Part shown: piece by piece, positions 53,840 to 64,000 of the stretch
How positions within the stretch are numbered: the stretch's first letter is position 1
How the letters are laid out: every line of letters begins with the position of its first letter
Source: Halorubrum salinum
Lineage (GTDB): Archaea; Halobacteriota; Halobacteria; Halobacteriales; Haloferacaceae
Assembly: GCF_024494575.1 (NCBI RefSeq)
Contig: NZ_JANHDO010000003.1
Coordinates: 248,001 to 312,000, forward strand
DNA length: 64,000 nt
Direction of reading: 5' to 3'
Made by a program: the position numbers and the translations under genes
Notes under the pieces: model-generated
Seen by the model: the letters and a program-made list of their open reading frames with translations, nothing else
The model's database searches: none
What the model was told of the DNA's origin: nothing

Positions 53840-56338
53840 TCACTCGTAACGCTCGGGGTCGATCCCCGAGAGCCGCATCGCGTTGCCCGTGACGCCGAGG
53901 CTCATTCCCATGTCGCCGACGACGACCGCCACGGCGACGCTCACGAGTCCGAGCGGCACGCCGAGCGCCAACAGGAACTTCACGGCGAGGCTGGCCCAGA
54001 CGTTCTGACGAATGACGCCGTTCGCGGTGTTAGAGAGCGCGTAGAGGTACGGGAGCTTCCCGACGTCGTCGCCCATCAACGCGATGTCCGCGGTTTCGAG
54101 CGCGGTGTCGGTGCCTGCCGCTCCCATCGCGACGGCGACGTCGGCGGTCGCCATCGCCGGCGCGTCGTTGATCCCGTCGCCGACCATCGCGACCGCCCCG
54201 TACTCCGCCTGAAGCGTCTCGACCGCCTCGACTTTGTCCTCCGGCAGCAGCCCGGCGTGGTACTCGTCTATCCCCGCGTGCTCCGCGACCGCGCTCGCGG
54301 TCCCCTCGTTGTCGCCGGTCAGCATGACGACGCGCTCGACGCCGAGTTCGCGGAGCCGGGCGACGACGCGCGCCGCGTCGGAGCGCACCTCGTCCGCGAC
54401 GGCGATGGCCCCGAGGAGGGCGGAGTCGGTGCCGACGAGCACCACCGTCTTCCCCTGGCGTTCGACCGCCGCAAGCGTCTCCGCGTCGAGCGATCCGGAC
54501 CGGGCGGAGCGCGCGTCTCCCGCGTCGTCGCCCGTCGCCGCCGGGTTGCCGTCGGCGTCGGGAGCGGTCCGCCCGCTCGCCTCCGCCGTCTTGCCCCCGT
54601 CGGTCGCCGGGCGGGCGAGGTCGAAGCCGAGGTCCTCGAACAGCGCCGGCTTGCCGGCGTAGTACGTCTCGCCGTCGACGACGGCGCGGACGCCTCGGCC
54701 GGTGAGGCTCTCGAACTCGGTTGGCTCCGGGCCCTCTCCCGGCGTCGAACCTTCCGACGCCCCGGTGTCGGCTCCGGCAGCGGCGGCGTCGGCGTGCGCG
54801 AGGACCGCGGCCGCGATGGGGTGTTCGCTGCGCCGCTCCACGGCGGCGGCGTATCGGAGCAGTGTCGCCTCGTCGGTCCCGTCGGCCGGGATCACGTCGG
54901 TGACGGCGAGCTCGCCGCGGGTGAGCGTCCCCGTCTTGTCGAAGGCCACCACGTCGACGTCGCCCATCGCCTCCAAGTGGTTGCCACCCTTGATCAGAAC
55001 GCCGTTCTTCGCGGCGCTCGTGATCCCCGAGACGACGGAGACGGGCGTCGAGATGACGAACGCACACGGACAGGCGATGACGAGCAGGGTGAGCCCGCGG
55101 ACGAACCACGTGCCCCAGTCGCCGACGAACGCGAACCCGTACCCGGCGACCTCGACCGTGACGGGGTCGGAGATCAGGAGCGGCGGGAGGGTCGCGGTCG
55201 CGATCGCGAGGACGACGACGACGGGCGTGTAGTAGCCCGCGAACCGGTCGACGAACCGCTCCGTCTCCGTGCGCTTCGCCTGTGCTCCCTGCACCATCTC
55301 GATTATCCGCGCGAGCGTCGAGTCGCCCGCGGTCGAGGTCACCTCGATCTCGAGGTACCCCTCCGCAGCGATGCTGCCGGCGAACACGTCGTCGCCGGAC
55401 GTCTTGTCGACCGGGACGCTCTCGCCGGTGATCGGCGACTGGTCGACGGCGCTTTCGCCCTCGACGACCCTCCCGTCGAGCGGGACCTTCTCGCCCGGTC
55501 GGACGATCACGGTCTCGCCGACCGCGACCTCGTCCGCGGGGACGGCGAGCTCCTCACCCTCGCGGCGGACGGTCGCCTCGTCGGGAGACAGCTCCATGAG
55601 TTCGCGTAGCGAGTCGCGGGCGCGGTCCATCGCGTAGTCCTCCAGCAGCTCGGCGATGCTGAAAAGCACCGCGAGCGTCGCGGCCTCGACGAAGTAGCCG
55701 ATCCCGCTGGCCGCGACGATGGCCGTCCCCATCAGCAGGTCGATGTCGAGGCTCCGGTTACGCGCGGAGTAGTAGCCGTCGCGGATCACCGGAACGCCGC
55801 TGGCCGCGACCGCACCGAGGAACAGCGCGTCCGCGACCGTGATCGGCGCGCCGAGGACGCTCGCCACCGGGACGTTCCGGCCGGTCGCGACGAACTCGAA
55901 GCCGAGCCCGAGTGCGACGAGCACGGCCCCGATCCACGTCTTTTTCGCGCGCGTGCTCGTCCACACCTCGGTCGGCGGCGCGACGGCGACCCCACCCGAG
56001 TCGCCGCTGGCCTCGGACGCGTCGCTGTCGGCGTCGCCGTCGCTCCGCTCGCCGCTCTCATCCGCCCCTCGCCGGCCGCCCGTCACCTCGTAGCCCGCGC
56101 CCTCGATCGCGGCGACCACGGCGGCCTCGTCGGTGCTGTCGCCGTCGTATGCCACCGTCGCGGTCCCCGCCGTCGGGTTGAGGTCGACGTCGACCACGCC
56201 GTCGACGCGGCCGAGAGCGCCGTCGACCTTCCGCGCGCACGAGGGGCAGTCCATCTCGGGGACGGCGAGCCGAGCGGTCAGCTCTCGCCGCCTCGCCCCA
56301 CCGATGTTCTCGTCGTCCGCGTCCGGGTCGTCTGTCAT
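53840..56338 (-). CDS. P-type heavy-metal-transporting ATPase (PIB, Zn/Cd/Pb-like)
   Basis: 832-residue membrane pump. N-terminal HMA domain with CPSC (31-34), a low-complexity acidic linker, eight predicted membrane helices with CPC in CPCAFVISTP, phosphorylation DKTGT, SEHPIAAA and the hinge GDGINDAPA. The PVSVVSGITSAAKNG context after CPC resembles ZntA/CadA (Zn2+, Cd2+, Pb2+) rather than CopA (CPCALGLATP). An acidic insert lies in the nucleotide-binding domain. ATG 56338 is used as a TATA element and palindrome lie upstream. Exports the metal out of the cell. Confidence 0.93.
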   Translation of the reverse strand: MTDDPDADDENIGGARRRELTARLAVPEMDCPSCARKVDGALGRVDGVVDVDLNPTAGTATVAYDGDSTDEAAVVAAIEGAGYEVTGGRRGADESGERSDGDADSDASEASGDSGGVAVAPPTEVWTSTRAKKTWIGAVLVALGLGFEFVATGRNVPVASVLGAPITVADALFLGAVAASGVPVIRDGYYSARNRSLDIDLLMGTAIVAASGIGYFVEAATLAVLFSIAELLEDYAMDRARDSLRELMELSPDEATVRREGEELAVPADEVAVGETVIVRPGEKVPLDGRVVEGESAVDQSPITGESVPVDKTSGDDVFAGSIAAEGYLEIEVTSTAGDSTLARIIEMVQGAQAKRTETERFVDRFAGYYTPVVVVLAIATATLPPLLISDPVTVEVAGYGFAFVGDWGTWFVRGLTLLVIACPCAFVISTPVSVVSGITSAAKNGVLIKGGNHLEAMGDVDVVAFDKTGTLTRGELAVTDVIPADGTDEATLLRYAAAVERRSEHPIAAAVLAHADAAAAGADTGASEGSTPGEGPEPTEFESLTGRGVRAVVDGETYYAGKPALFEDLGFDLARPATDGGKTAEASGRTAPDADGNPAATGDDAGDARSARSGSLDAETLAAVERQGKTVVLVGTDSALLGAIAVADEVRSDAARVVARLRELGVERVVMLTGDNEGTASAVAEHAGIDEYHAGLLPEDKVEAVETLQAEYGAVAMVGDGINDAPAMATADVAVAMGAAGTDTALETADIALMGDDVGKLPYLYALSNTANGVIRQNVWASLAVKFLLALGVPLGLVSVAVAVVVGDMGMSLGVTGNAMRLSGIDPERYE

Positions 56339-56363
56339 TACCCGACCGTACGGGCGACACTGG

Positions 56364-56389
56364 GGTAAGTCTTGGTTGGAATATTCCAA
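56364..56389 (-). promoter_or_regulatory. Metal ATPase promoter with palindrome TTGGAATATTCCAA
   Basis: Minus-strand TATA-like GACTTACC (56364-56371) is centred 29 nt before ATG 56338. Immediately upstream, 56376-56389 is a perfect 14-bp palindrome, TTGGAATATTCCAA, in the BRE-proximal position. It is a good candidate for a metal-responsive regulator site. Confidence 0.6.
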
Positions 56390-56412
56390 GTATTCTAGCT
56401 GGCGGTCGCTCG

Positions 56413-57171
56413 TCAGGCACCGGCGGCCGAGTCGGGCAGGCGGGCGTCCGCGACGAACCGCTTCGCCAGCTGCTCTTCGGCGCGGCGGAGGCGGTAGGTG
56501 AGCGTCGATCGCGGGACCCCGAGGTGGTCGGCGAGGTCACCGACGTCGGTCTCGCGCGGCGTCTCGTAGTAGCCGTGCTCGACGGCGGCGCGGAGCGCGG
56601 CCTCCTGTTCGGGCGAGAGGTCACTCCCGTCGCCGACGGTTCCCTCGCCACTGCCGGCGGCGGCCGCGGACGTGCTCCCGGTCTTGAGGAGTTCCGTACG
56701 GGCGCAGTCGCCGACGGCGTCGCGGATCGCGTCGAAGAACGCGCCCACGTCCCCCGTTCCCGGGTGAATGAGCCGCCACGTGTAGTGGCGACCCTCGTGT
56801 CGCGTCTCGAAGAGCACGCCCTCACCGAGGTGTTCGCGGGCGATGTGCGGGACCGACGCACACCGCGGCGTGCGCTCCCAGTCGGAGTACAACACGAGGG
56901 TGTCGCCGTCGCGGTCTAGCACGCGCGTGGTCTGGGTCGCGCCGCAGTCGTCGCTCGCGAGGCAGTCCGCGTAGTAGTCGGCGTCGCGGAAGGCCGCCTC
57001 CAGGTCGTCGAGCGCGGCCGGCGCGCCGGTCGCGTGGTCCACCCGCCAGAGACGGTCGGCCGTGGCGTGGAGCGAGAGCGACCGGACCCGGGCGTCGGGG
57101 TGTTCGGCGAGCGCGTCGGCCACCCGGTTGCATCCGGGGCGGTATTCTAACGCGAAGACGAGTTCTCGCAT
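56413..57171 (-). CDS. Bat-type helix-turn-helix transcriptional regulator (HTH10)
   Basis: 252-residue regulator. The N-terminal 150 residues form a sensor-like part with cysteines (GCNRV, DCLASDDCGAT, RCASV), the middle has a low-complexity Ala/Gly/Ser linker, and the C-terminal region LSPEQEAALRAAVEHGYYETPRE to RSTLTYRLRRAEEQL is the HTH10 domain. ATG 57171 is chosen; a TATA (minus strand CTTATAC, 57194-57200) lies 25 nt upstream. It lies 74 nt before the metal ATPase on the same strand and could regulate it, with the palindrome in between. Confidence 0.9.
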   Translation of the reverse strand: MRELVFALEYRPGCNRVADALAEHPDARVRSLSLHATADRLWRVDHATGAPAALDDLEAAFRDADYYADCLASDDCGATQTTRVLDRDGDTLVLYSDWERTPRCASVPHIAREHLGEGVLFETRHEGRHYTWRLIHPGTGDVGAFFDAIRDAVGDCARTELLKTGSTSAAAAGSGEGTVGDGSDLSPEQEAALRAAVEHGYYETPRETDVGDLADHLGVPRSTLTYRLRRAEEQLAKRFVADARLPDSAAGA

Positions 57172-57353
57172 GCGCGGTCGTACGCGTCTCACGGGTATAA
57201 GACGTGTCGCCGCCGCCCCCCGTCGACACGCAACTAGCCGGTTCGAACATAAGAAACCCTGATCGGCGCGTCCGGTACTGGACTGATCCCGGGACGATAC
57301 CGGACTGTATCGCCCTCACAACCCTTATTACCCGTCTCGCGCCACATACGCGC

Positions 57354-58121
57354 ATGAAGGGGGCAAAAACGAAGTCGGTCCGGGCGACGGGGACCTCGAT
57401 GCAGATACTGACCGCTATCGCCGAGAACGAGGGCGGCGTCCCCATGGCGGAGTTGGTCGACAGGCTGGAGTTGGCAAAGAGCACGGTGTACAAACACCTC
57501 ATCACGCTCGAAGAGCACGGTCTCGTCGTCAACCACGAGACCGGGTATCGGCTCGGCCTCCGGTGTCTGGAGTTCGGCGGCACGGCCAGACAGTACGACG
57601 GCGTGTTCGACGTGGCGAAACCGGAACTCGACAAGCTGGCCGAGGCGACCGGCGAACTGACGAACCTGATGTTCGAAGAACAGGGCAAGGGCGTCTACGT
57701 GTACACCGCGCGCGGCGACCAGGCGATCAACCTCGACAGCCGACTCGGCCGACGCGTGTACCTCCACACGACGGCGCTCGGCAAGGCGCTTCTGGCCAGT
57801 CTCGACGACGACCACGTCGACGAGATAGTCGACCGGCACGGGCTTCCCGCCCGCACCGACGAGACGATCACCACGCGCTCCGGGCTGTTCGAGGAACTCA
57901 CACAGATCCGCACGGAGGGGTTCGCGTACAACGAGGAGGAGCGACTCGGCGGCGTCGGTTGCGTCGGAACGCCGCTCGATACGGGCGACCGACGGAACGC
58001 CGCGATCAGCATCATGACGCCGATCAGTCGCCTCCGCCCCGACGACACGCGGCACGAATACACCGAGATGCTCAACCAGACGGCGAACGTCATCGAGGTC
58101 ACCCTGGCTCACGGTCAGTGA
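57354..58121 (+). CDS. IclR family transcriptional regulator
   Basis: 255-residue regulator. Winged HTH (about residues 10-65; SMQILTAIAENEGGVPMAELVDRLELAKSTVYKH), then effector domain with GRRVYLHTTALGKALLASL. A TATA element (CCTTATTA, 57323-57330) is centred 28 nt before ATG. It opens the carbon-metabolism neighbourhood that includes the hydroxyacid dehydrogenase and ThDP enzyme and may regulate them. Confidence 0.93.
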   Translation: MKGAKTKSVRATGTSMQILTAIAENEGGVPMAELVDRLELAKSTVYKHLITLEEHGLVVNHETGYRLGLRCLEFGGTARQYDGVFDVAKPELDKLAEATGELTNLMFEEQGKGVYVYTARGDQAINLDSRLGRRVYLHTTALGKALLASLDDDHVDEIVDRHGLPARTDETITTRSGLFEELTQIRTEGFAYNEEERLGGVGCVGTPLDTGDRRNAAISIMTPISRLRPDDTRHEYTEMLNQTANVIEVTLAHGQ

Positions 58122-58511
58122 CCGCCGATCCAGATAACAATTACAAAAGTAGTAATGTAAGAGATCACGCCGAGCGGCGCGAAATGTGTTCGATTATACG
58201 AAACTGCTTTCGTCGCGAGCGGTCGATCCCTCGGTGCGTGTCCCACCGGATCGGTTGCACCGACGTGGACGTGGAATCGACCCGACGCGGAGGTGCAATC
58301 GACTCGACGCGGACGTGCGTCGGCGCACAACGGGGCGAACTCGCCGATCGGTGACGCCTGCGCGCCGCCGGGGGAGCCGTCCGAGTCGCTGGGCCGAAGC
58401 GTCTCGAACCGCCGGCGACCGCGGCGTATCAAGCGCGCGGCGCGGGAGACGGCCGGCCGCCGAGAATGTAATTCAGCTGTTTAGTTCGCAATAACGAAAC
58501 TCCTGAGCAGG
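58122..58511. other. 390-bp gap between IclR and hydroxyacid dehydrogenase genes
   Basis: AT-rich start (58128-58160) with TTACAAAAGTAGTAA-like sequence, then GC-rich DNA with a degenerate 25-bp duplication (58272-58293 and 58298-58318 share ATCGA-CGACGCGGA). No gene supported. Confidence 0.5.
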
Positions 58512-59450
58512 TCAGGCGACGCGGTTCCGCAGCGTCTCGCCCGTCTGGTACCGTTCGACGTTCTCTGCGACGAGGTCGGCGATGTCGAGGTGGTAGCGGT
58601 TCGTCGCCGAGCCCTTGTGCGGCGAGATGATCACCTCTTCGAAGTCCCAGAGCGGCGAGTCGTCGGGGAGCGGTTCGGTCTCGAACACGTCGAGGCCGGC
58701 ACCGGCGATGGCGTCTCGGTCGAGGGCGTCGACGAGCGCGGCCTCGTCGACGAGCGGGCCGCGAGCGACGTTGACGAGGTAGGCGTCGTCGCGCATCACG
58801 TCGAACTCCGCGTCGCCGATCAGACCCTCGGTCTCGGGCGTGTGCGGGAGCGCGAGCGCGACGAACCGGGCGTCCGCGATCGCGTCGTGGAGGTCCGCGG
58901 GGTCGAAGATCTCGGAGACTCCCGGGACGGGCTCGTCGGAGCGGCGGACGCCGACCACGTCCATGCCGAGCGCGTCGGCCCGCTCGGCGATCCCCTGGCC
59001 GATGGTGCCGAGGCCGACGACGCAGAGGCGCTCGTTCTCCACGGTGAACGGGCGCTCGTAGTCGGGCGTGTACCAGTTCCCCTCGTTCTGGTTGTCGCGG
59101 TACACGTGGAGGAGTCGGGCGAGCGACACCATGTAGCCGATCGCGACCTCGCTGACCGTGGTGTCGTGAATCCCGGTGCTGTTCGTGAGTGGAACGCCCG
59201 CGGCGTCGTACGCCTCGGTGTCGAACTCGTCGTACCCCGCGCGGATACAGTGGACCCATCCCGCGTCGAGGAACTCCGGCTTCGGGACGTACGTGGCGAC
59301 CGCGTCGGTCTCGTCGTACGACTCGCCGTCGCCGACCAACTCGACGGGGATGTCGAGGTGATCGAACGCCTCGACGAACGCCTCGGGCGGAATGACGTTC
59401 TCGACGGATTCGTGGACGTACAGGTGATCGAGTCGTGCTCGCTCGGACAT
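58512..59450 (-). CDS. D-2-hydroxyacid dehydrogenase
   Basis: 312-residue NAD(P)-dependent dehydrogenase of the glyoxylate/hydroxypyruvate/D-lactate family. Rossmann motif GLGTIGQG at residues 146-153; catalytic Arg230 (NVARGPLV), Glu259 (FETEPLP) and His278 (SPHKG). Substrate unknown; cofactor preference: R169 and R170 after the second strand suggest NADPH over NADH. It is divergent from the ThDP gene, and the pair may share regulation. Confidence 0.92.
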   Translation of the reverse strand: MSERARLDHLYVHESVENVIPPEAFVEAFDHLDIPVELVGDGESYDETDAVATYVPKPEFLDAGWVHCIRAGYDEFDTEAYDAAGVPLTNSTGIHDTTVSEVAIGYMVSLARLLHVYRDNQNEGNWYTPDYERPFTVENERLCVVGLGTIGQGIAERADALGMDVVGVRRSDEPVPGVSEIFDPADLHDAIADARFVALALPHTPETEGLIGDAEFDVMRDDAYLVNVARGPLVDEAALVDALDRDAIAGAGLDVFETEPLPDDSPLWDFEEVIISPHKGSATNRYHLDIADLVAENVERYQTGETLRNRVA

Positions 59451-59558
59451 GGAGGCAACGTCGTCACAGTGGGTTATCAGTCCTTCGGGAGCCGCAAGCT
59501 AACGCGTGACACTACCGGATCGATACACAACAATTCACACACCAACTGTCCACACAGA

Positions 59559-59567
59559 TACTTTTAT
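59559..59567 (+). promoter_or_regulatory. TATA element of the ThDP enzyme gene
   Basis: CTTTTATAT lies about 48 nt before ATG 59612, giving a short leader of about 20 nt. Confidence 0.5.
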
Positions 59568-59611
59568 ATCCTCCCGCGTCGCAGGTCCGGTATCCGCAAG
59601 AGAGACTAGTG

Positions 59612-61222
59612 ATGAACGTAACTGAAGCAATTGCACACGCGCTGAAAGAGGAAGGAGTAGAGTACGTATTCGGGTTCCCGAGCAACCCGCTTTTCGACAC
59701 CGGGGCCGCAGAGGAGGCCGGCCTCCGAACGATCATTACCCGCCAAGAGCGGACGGCGGTGCACATGGCCGACGCTATCGGGCGGCTCACGTCCGGTAAC
59801 GAGGTCGTCGCGTTCGCCTGTCAGCACGGTCCGGGCACGGAGAACTCCATCGGTGCCGTCGCGCAGGCGTACGGCGAGTCCGCGCCGCTCGTGGCTATCC
59901 CGGCCGGATACGACCGAGCCAAGACCGACGTGGATCCGAAGTTCAACTCGCTCGTGAGCTACCAGAGCGTGAGCAAGACCTGCGAGCAGCTCTCGGACCC
60001 CGACGCGGTCGGCGAGACGTTCCGCCGGGCGTTCACCGCGGCTCGGAACGGCCGTCCGCGTCCCGCCGTCGTCGAAGTCCCGAAGGACGTCTTCTGGGAG
60101 GACGCACCGGAGGACTTCGAGTACGTTCCGTCGAGCGCCAACCGGGCCGGCGTCGACCCCGAGGCCGTGCCGGCCGTCGCCGACGAGCTCGTCGACGCCG
60201 AGAACCCGGTCATCTTCGCCGGACAGGGCGTCCACTACGCCGAGGCGTGGGACGAGCTGAAGGAGCTCGCCGAGACGCTCGAAGCGCCCGTCGCGACCAG
60301 CCTGAACGGCAAGAGCGCCTTCCCGGAGAGCCACCCGCTCTCGCTCGGAGCCGGCAGCAAGAGCGAGCCCGGACAGCTCGCGCACTTCCTCGACGAGTGT
60401 GACGTCCTGTTCGGCGTCGGCTGCAGCTTCACCGAGACGGCCTACGGCATCACCGTCCCCGAGGGGAAGACGGTCATCCACTCGACGCTCGACCCCACCG
60501 ACATCGACAAGGACGTCGACTCCGAGATGGCGCTCGTGGGCGACGCACAGATCGTCCTCGACGCGGTGGTCGACGCGGTCGCGGAGCGCGTGGACGAGGA
60601 CCGCGGTCGCTTCGACGACGTCGCCGACGAGATCGCCGAGGTCAAAGCCGACTGGCTCGATGAGTGGGAGGGCAAGCTCACGTCCGACGAGACGCCGATC
60701 AACCCCTACCGCGTGATCCACGAGATCACGAACGTCGTCGACGAGTCGGAGACGATCATCACGGCCGACGCCGGCAACCCGCGAGACTTCCTCGCGCCGT
60801 TCTACGAGACGGACGAGCCGCTCTCGTACATCGGCTGGGGGAAGACGACGCAGCTCGGCTACGGGCTCGGACTCGCGCTCGGCGCGAAGGTCCGGTTCCC
60901 GGAGAAGCTCTGTATCAACATCATGGGCGACGGTGCCATCGGGATGACCGGCCTCGACTTCGAGACGGCCGCCCGCGAGGACGCCCCGATCTTGACCATC
61001 CACCTGAACAACTACGAGATGGCGTCGTACGACACGCCGTTCAGCGGCGACTTCGCCGACGTCGGCGAGGCGCTCGGCGGCTACGGCGAGCGCGTCGAGG
61101 ACCCCGAAGAGGTCGCGCCGGCGCTCGAACGCGCCATCGAGAAGACCGAGGAGGGGACGCCCGCGCTGCTGGAGTTCATCACCGCGAAGGAGACCGAACT
61201 CTCGCGTCCCGACCTCGACTGA
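59612..61222 (+). CDS. Thiamine diphosphate-dependent enzyme (acetolactate synthase-like)
   Basis: 536-residue enzyme with the three-domain ThDP fold: Pyr domain with catalytic Glu46 (RQERTAVHMAD), a central domain, and the PP domain with the Mg-ThDP motif starting at G439-D440-G441 and ending in HLNN. Members include acetolactate synthase, benzoylformate decarboxylase and 2-hydroxyacyl-CoA lyase. The substrate is unknown; Glu46 argues against glyoxylate carboligase, which has Val there. ATG 59612 is used; GTG 59609 is an alternative. Next to it are the hydroxyacid dehydrogenase and malic enzyme genes. Confidence 0.9.
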   Translation: MNVTEAIAHALKEEGVEYVFGFPSNPLFDTGAAEEAGLRTIITRQERTAVHMADAIGRLTSGNEVVAFACQHGPGTENSIGAVAQAYGESAPLVAIPAGYDRAKTDVDPKFNSLVSYQSVSKTCEQLSDPDAVGETFRRAFTAARNGRPRPAVVEVPKDVFWEDAPEDFEYVPSSANRAGVDPEAVPAVADELVDAENPVIFAGQGVHYAEAWDELKELAETLEAPVATSLNGKSAFPESHPLSLGAGSKSEPGQLAHFLDECDVLFGVGCSFTETAYGITVPEGKTVIHSTLDPTDIDKDVDSEMALVGDAQIVLDAVVDAVAERVDEDRGRFDDVADEIAEVKADWLDEWEGKLTSDETPINPYRVIHEITNVVDESETIITADAGNPRDFLAPFYETDEPLSYIGWGKTTQLGYGLGLALGAKVRFPEKLCINIMGDGAIGMTGLDFETAAREDAPILTIHLNNYEMASYDTPFSGDFADVGEALGGYGERVEDPEEVAPALERAIEKTEEGTPALLEFITAKETELSRPDLD

Positions 61223-61235
61223 GCGCACCGGTCTG

Positions 61236-61258
61236 ATCGGCCGCGGTCGCGGTTTTTT
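61236..61258 (+). terminator. T-rich putative terminator after the ThDP gene
   Basis: A GC-rich segment CGGCCGCGGTCGCGG is followed by TTTTTTG at 61252-61258, a typical archaeal T-rich end. Confidence 0.45.
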
Positions 61259-61298
61259 GACCGGTTCCGTTCGCCAGCGACTGCCCGCGTATTCCCCA

Positions 61299-61309
61299 TA
61301 AATATATAA
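61299..61309 (+). promoter_or_regulatory. TATA element of the malic enzyme gene
   Basis: TAAATATATAA centred 28 nt before ATG 61332. Confidence 0.65.
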
Positions 61310-61331
61310 GCAGGTCTGACAACATATCGGT

Positions 61332-63590
<2,259 letters not shown>

Positions 63591-63743
63591 CCCGCCCGCG
63601 ACGATCCGCAGTCCCGCTTTTTCGGATCGGTTCGCCCTCGCTCGGCGTACCGGTAGTCAATGTGAGAATAGTGTCATCCGACCACACGGGTCACGGTCGG
63701 CGTCTGTTGACGCGTAACATTCATACCTCCGCCACACCGAGAG

Positions 63744-64000
63744 ATGACAATACTACCGACACAGATGGCTTCCAAAAACACACCCCCAGATCCGTCCGTA
63801 GATCCGCGGACGAACTACGATTACCGCAGCGACGACGACGCCGACTCGGCGCTCGTTTCCGACCTCGACGGGCTCGTCGACGGCGACGTACGCTTCGACG
63901 AGTACTCGAAACAGATGTACGCGACGGACGCGTCGGCGTACGAGGTGACGCCGATCGGCGTCGTCTACCCGACGTCGACCGCGGACGTCGCCGCCGTGAC
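63744..64000 (+). CDS. FAD-binding oxidoreductase, D-lactate dehydrogenase/GlpC-fusion type, 3' end outside window
   Basis: Start of a large flavoprotein; only about 85 residues are visible (DPRTNYDYRSDDDADSALVSD, then FDEYSKQMYATDASAYEVTPIGVVYPTSTADVAAV), which match the FAD-binding type 4 (PCMH) N-terminus of haloarchaeal D-lactate dehydrogenase-like proteins fused to an Fe-S domain. It would oxidise a 2-hydroxyacid and pass electrons to the quinone pool. ATG 63744 gives a near-leaderless start; ATG 63765 in the same frame is the alternative. The C-terminal part cannot be judged. Confidence 0.8.
   Translation, partial: MTILPTQMASKNTPPDPSVDPRTNYDYRSDDDADSALVSDLDGLVDGDVRFDEYSKQMYATDASAYEVTPIGVVYPTSTADVAAV

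Noticed and set aside
58270-58320. Degenerate duplication in the IclR-dehydrogenase gap
   Set aside because: Only about 25 bp with several mismatches and no further copies; not a CRISPR or clear repeat element.

Overview
The window is a stretch of haloarchaeal chromosome. It is GC-rich, its proteins are acidic (Asp/Glu-rich, Lys-poor), many genes look leaderless with a TATA element about 25-29 nt before the start codon, and the gene content is archaeal: topoisomerase VI, TFB, PAN, SAMP-type ubiquitin-like protein, Bat-type HTH regulators, HalX response regulator, pyruvoyl arginine decarboxylase. The protein flavour resembles Haloferacales, perhaps Halorubrum; that genus guess is recollection, not a computed result. 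About 66 protein genes and three tRNA genes can be supported. No CRISPR array, complete insertion sequence or rRNA was seen.

Layout. 1-9 kb: the 3' part of an archaeal pilus/secretion membrane gene, a Trm9-like methyltransferase, a large chemotaxis transducer, a doxX pair with a two-palindrome operator candidate, tRNA-Gly followed by scars of its 3' end, a GNAT enzyme, a second methyltransferase and a double-rhodanese lipoprotein. 9.2-11.6 kb: a stress/iron module with a Bat-type regulator divergent from Dps-like ferritin, [2Fe-2S] ferredoxin and RidA genes, with a palindrome between them. 11.6-19.3 kb: AAA ATPase, Nudix/IPP-isomerase-like protein, rhomboid protease, METTL5-like methylase, TFB, universal stress protein. 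19.3-26.2 kb: acyl-CoA ligase (MenE-like), folD, FAH-family hydrolase, a tightly overlapping set containing a SAMP-like protein, and an AbrB-PhoU regulator. 26.5-32.8 kb: an intron-containing tRNA-Glu, Lrp regulator overlapping an aminotransferase, msrB, CDGSH protein, and the top6B-top6A pair.

33-47.7 kb: IclR regulator, HAD hydrolase, M29 aminopeptidase, amphi-Trp protein, HalX response regulator with a coupled 39-codon ORF, PAN, arginine decarboxylase, MetE-like protein, aspartoacylase-like enzyme, CinA, small membrane proteins, an atypical secreted protein beside tRNA-Lys, a TrkA-N/DHH fusion and a sugar nucleotidyltransferase. 47.7-53.8 kb: DsbA-like lipoprotein, TruA, universal stress protein, a long non-coding gap, then RdfA and an archaea-specific SMC-related protein with degenerate ATPase motifs. 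53.8-57.2 kb: a PIB-type metal ATPase and a Bat-type regulator. 57.3-64 kb: a carbon-metabolism neighbourhood with IclR regulator, D-2-hydroxyacid dehydrogenase, ThDP enzyme, malic enzyme-PTA fusion and the start of a D-lactate dehydrogenase-like flavoprotein.

The most interesting items are the RdfA/SMC-related pair, the intron in tRNA-Glu, the Dps-like/ferredoxin/RidA module, several clean palindromes at promoters, active-site substitutions (IPP isomerase Cys to Ala, DHH to DHL, SMC P-loop Lys to Arg), and the extra residue after the GG of the SAMP-like protein.
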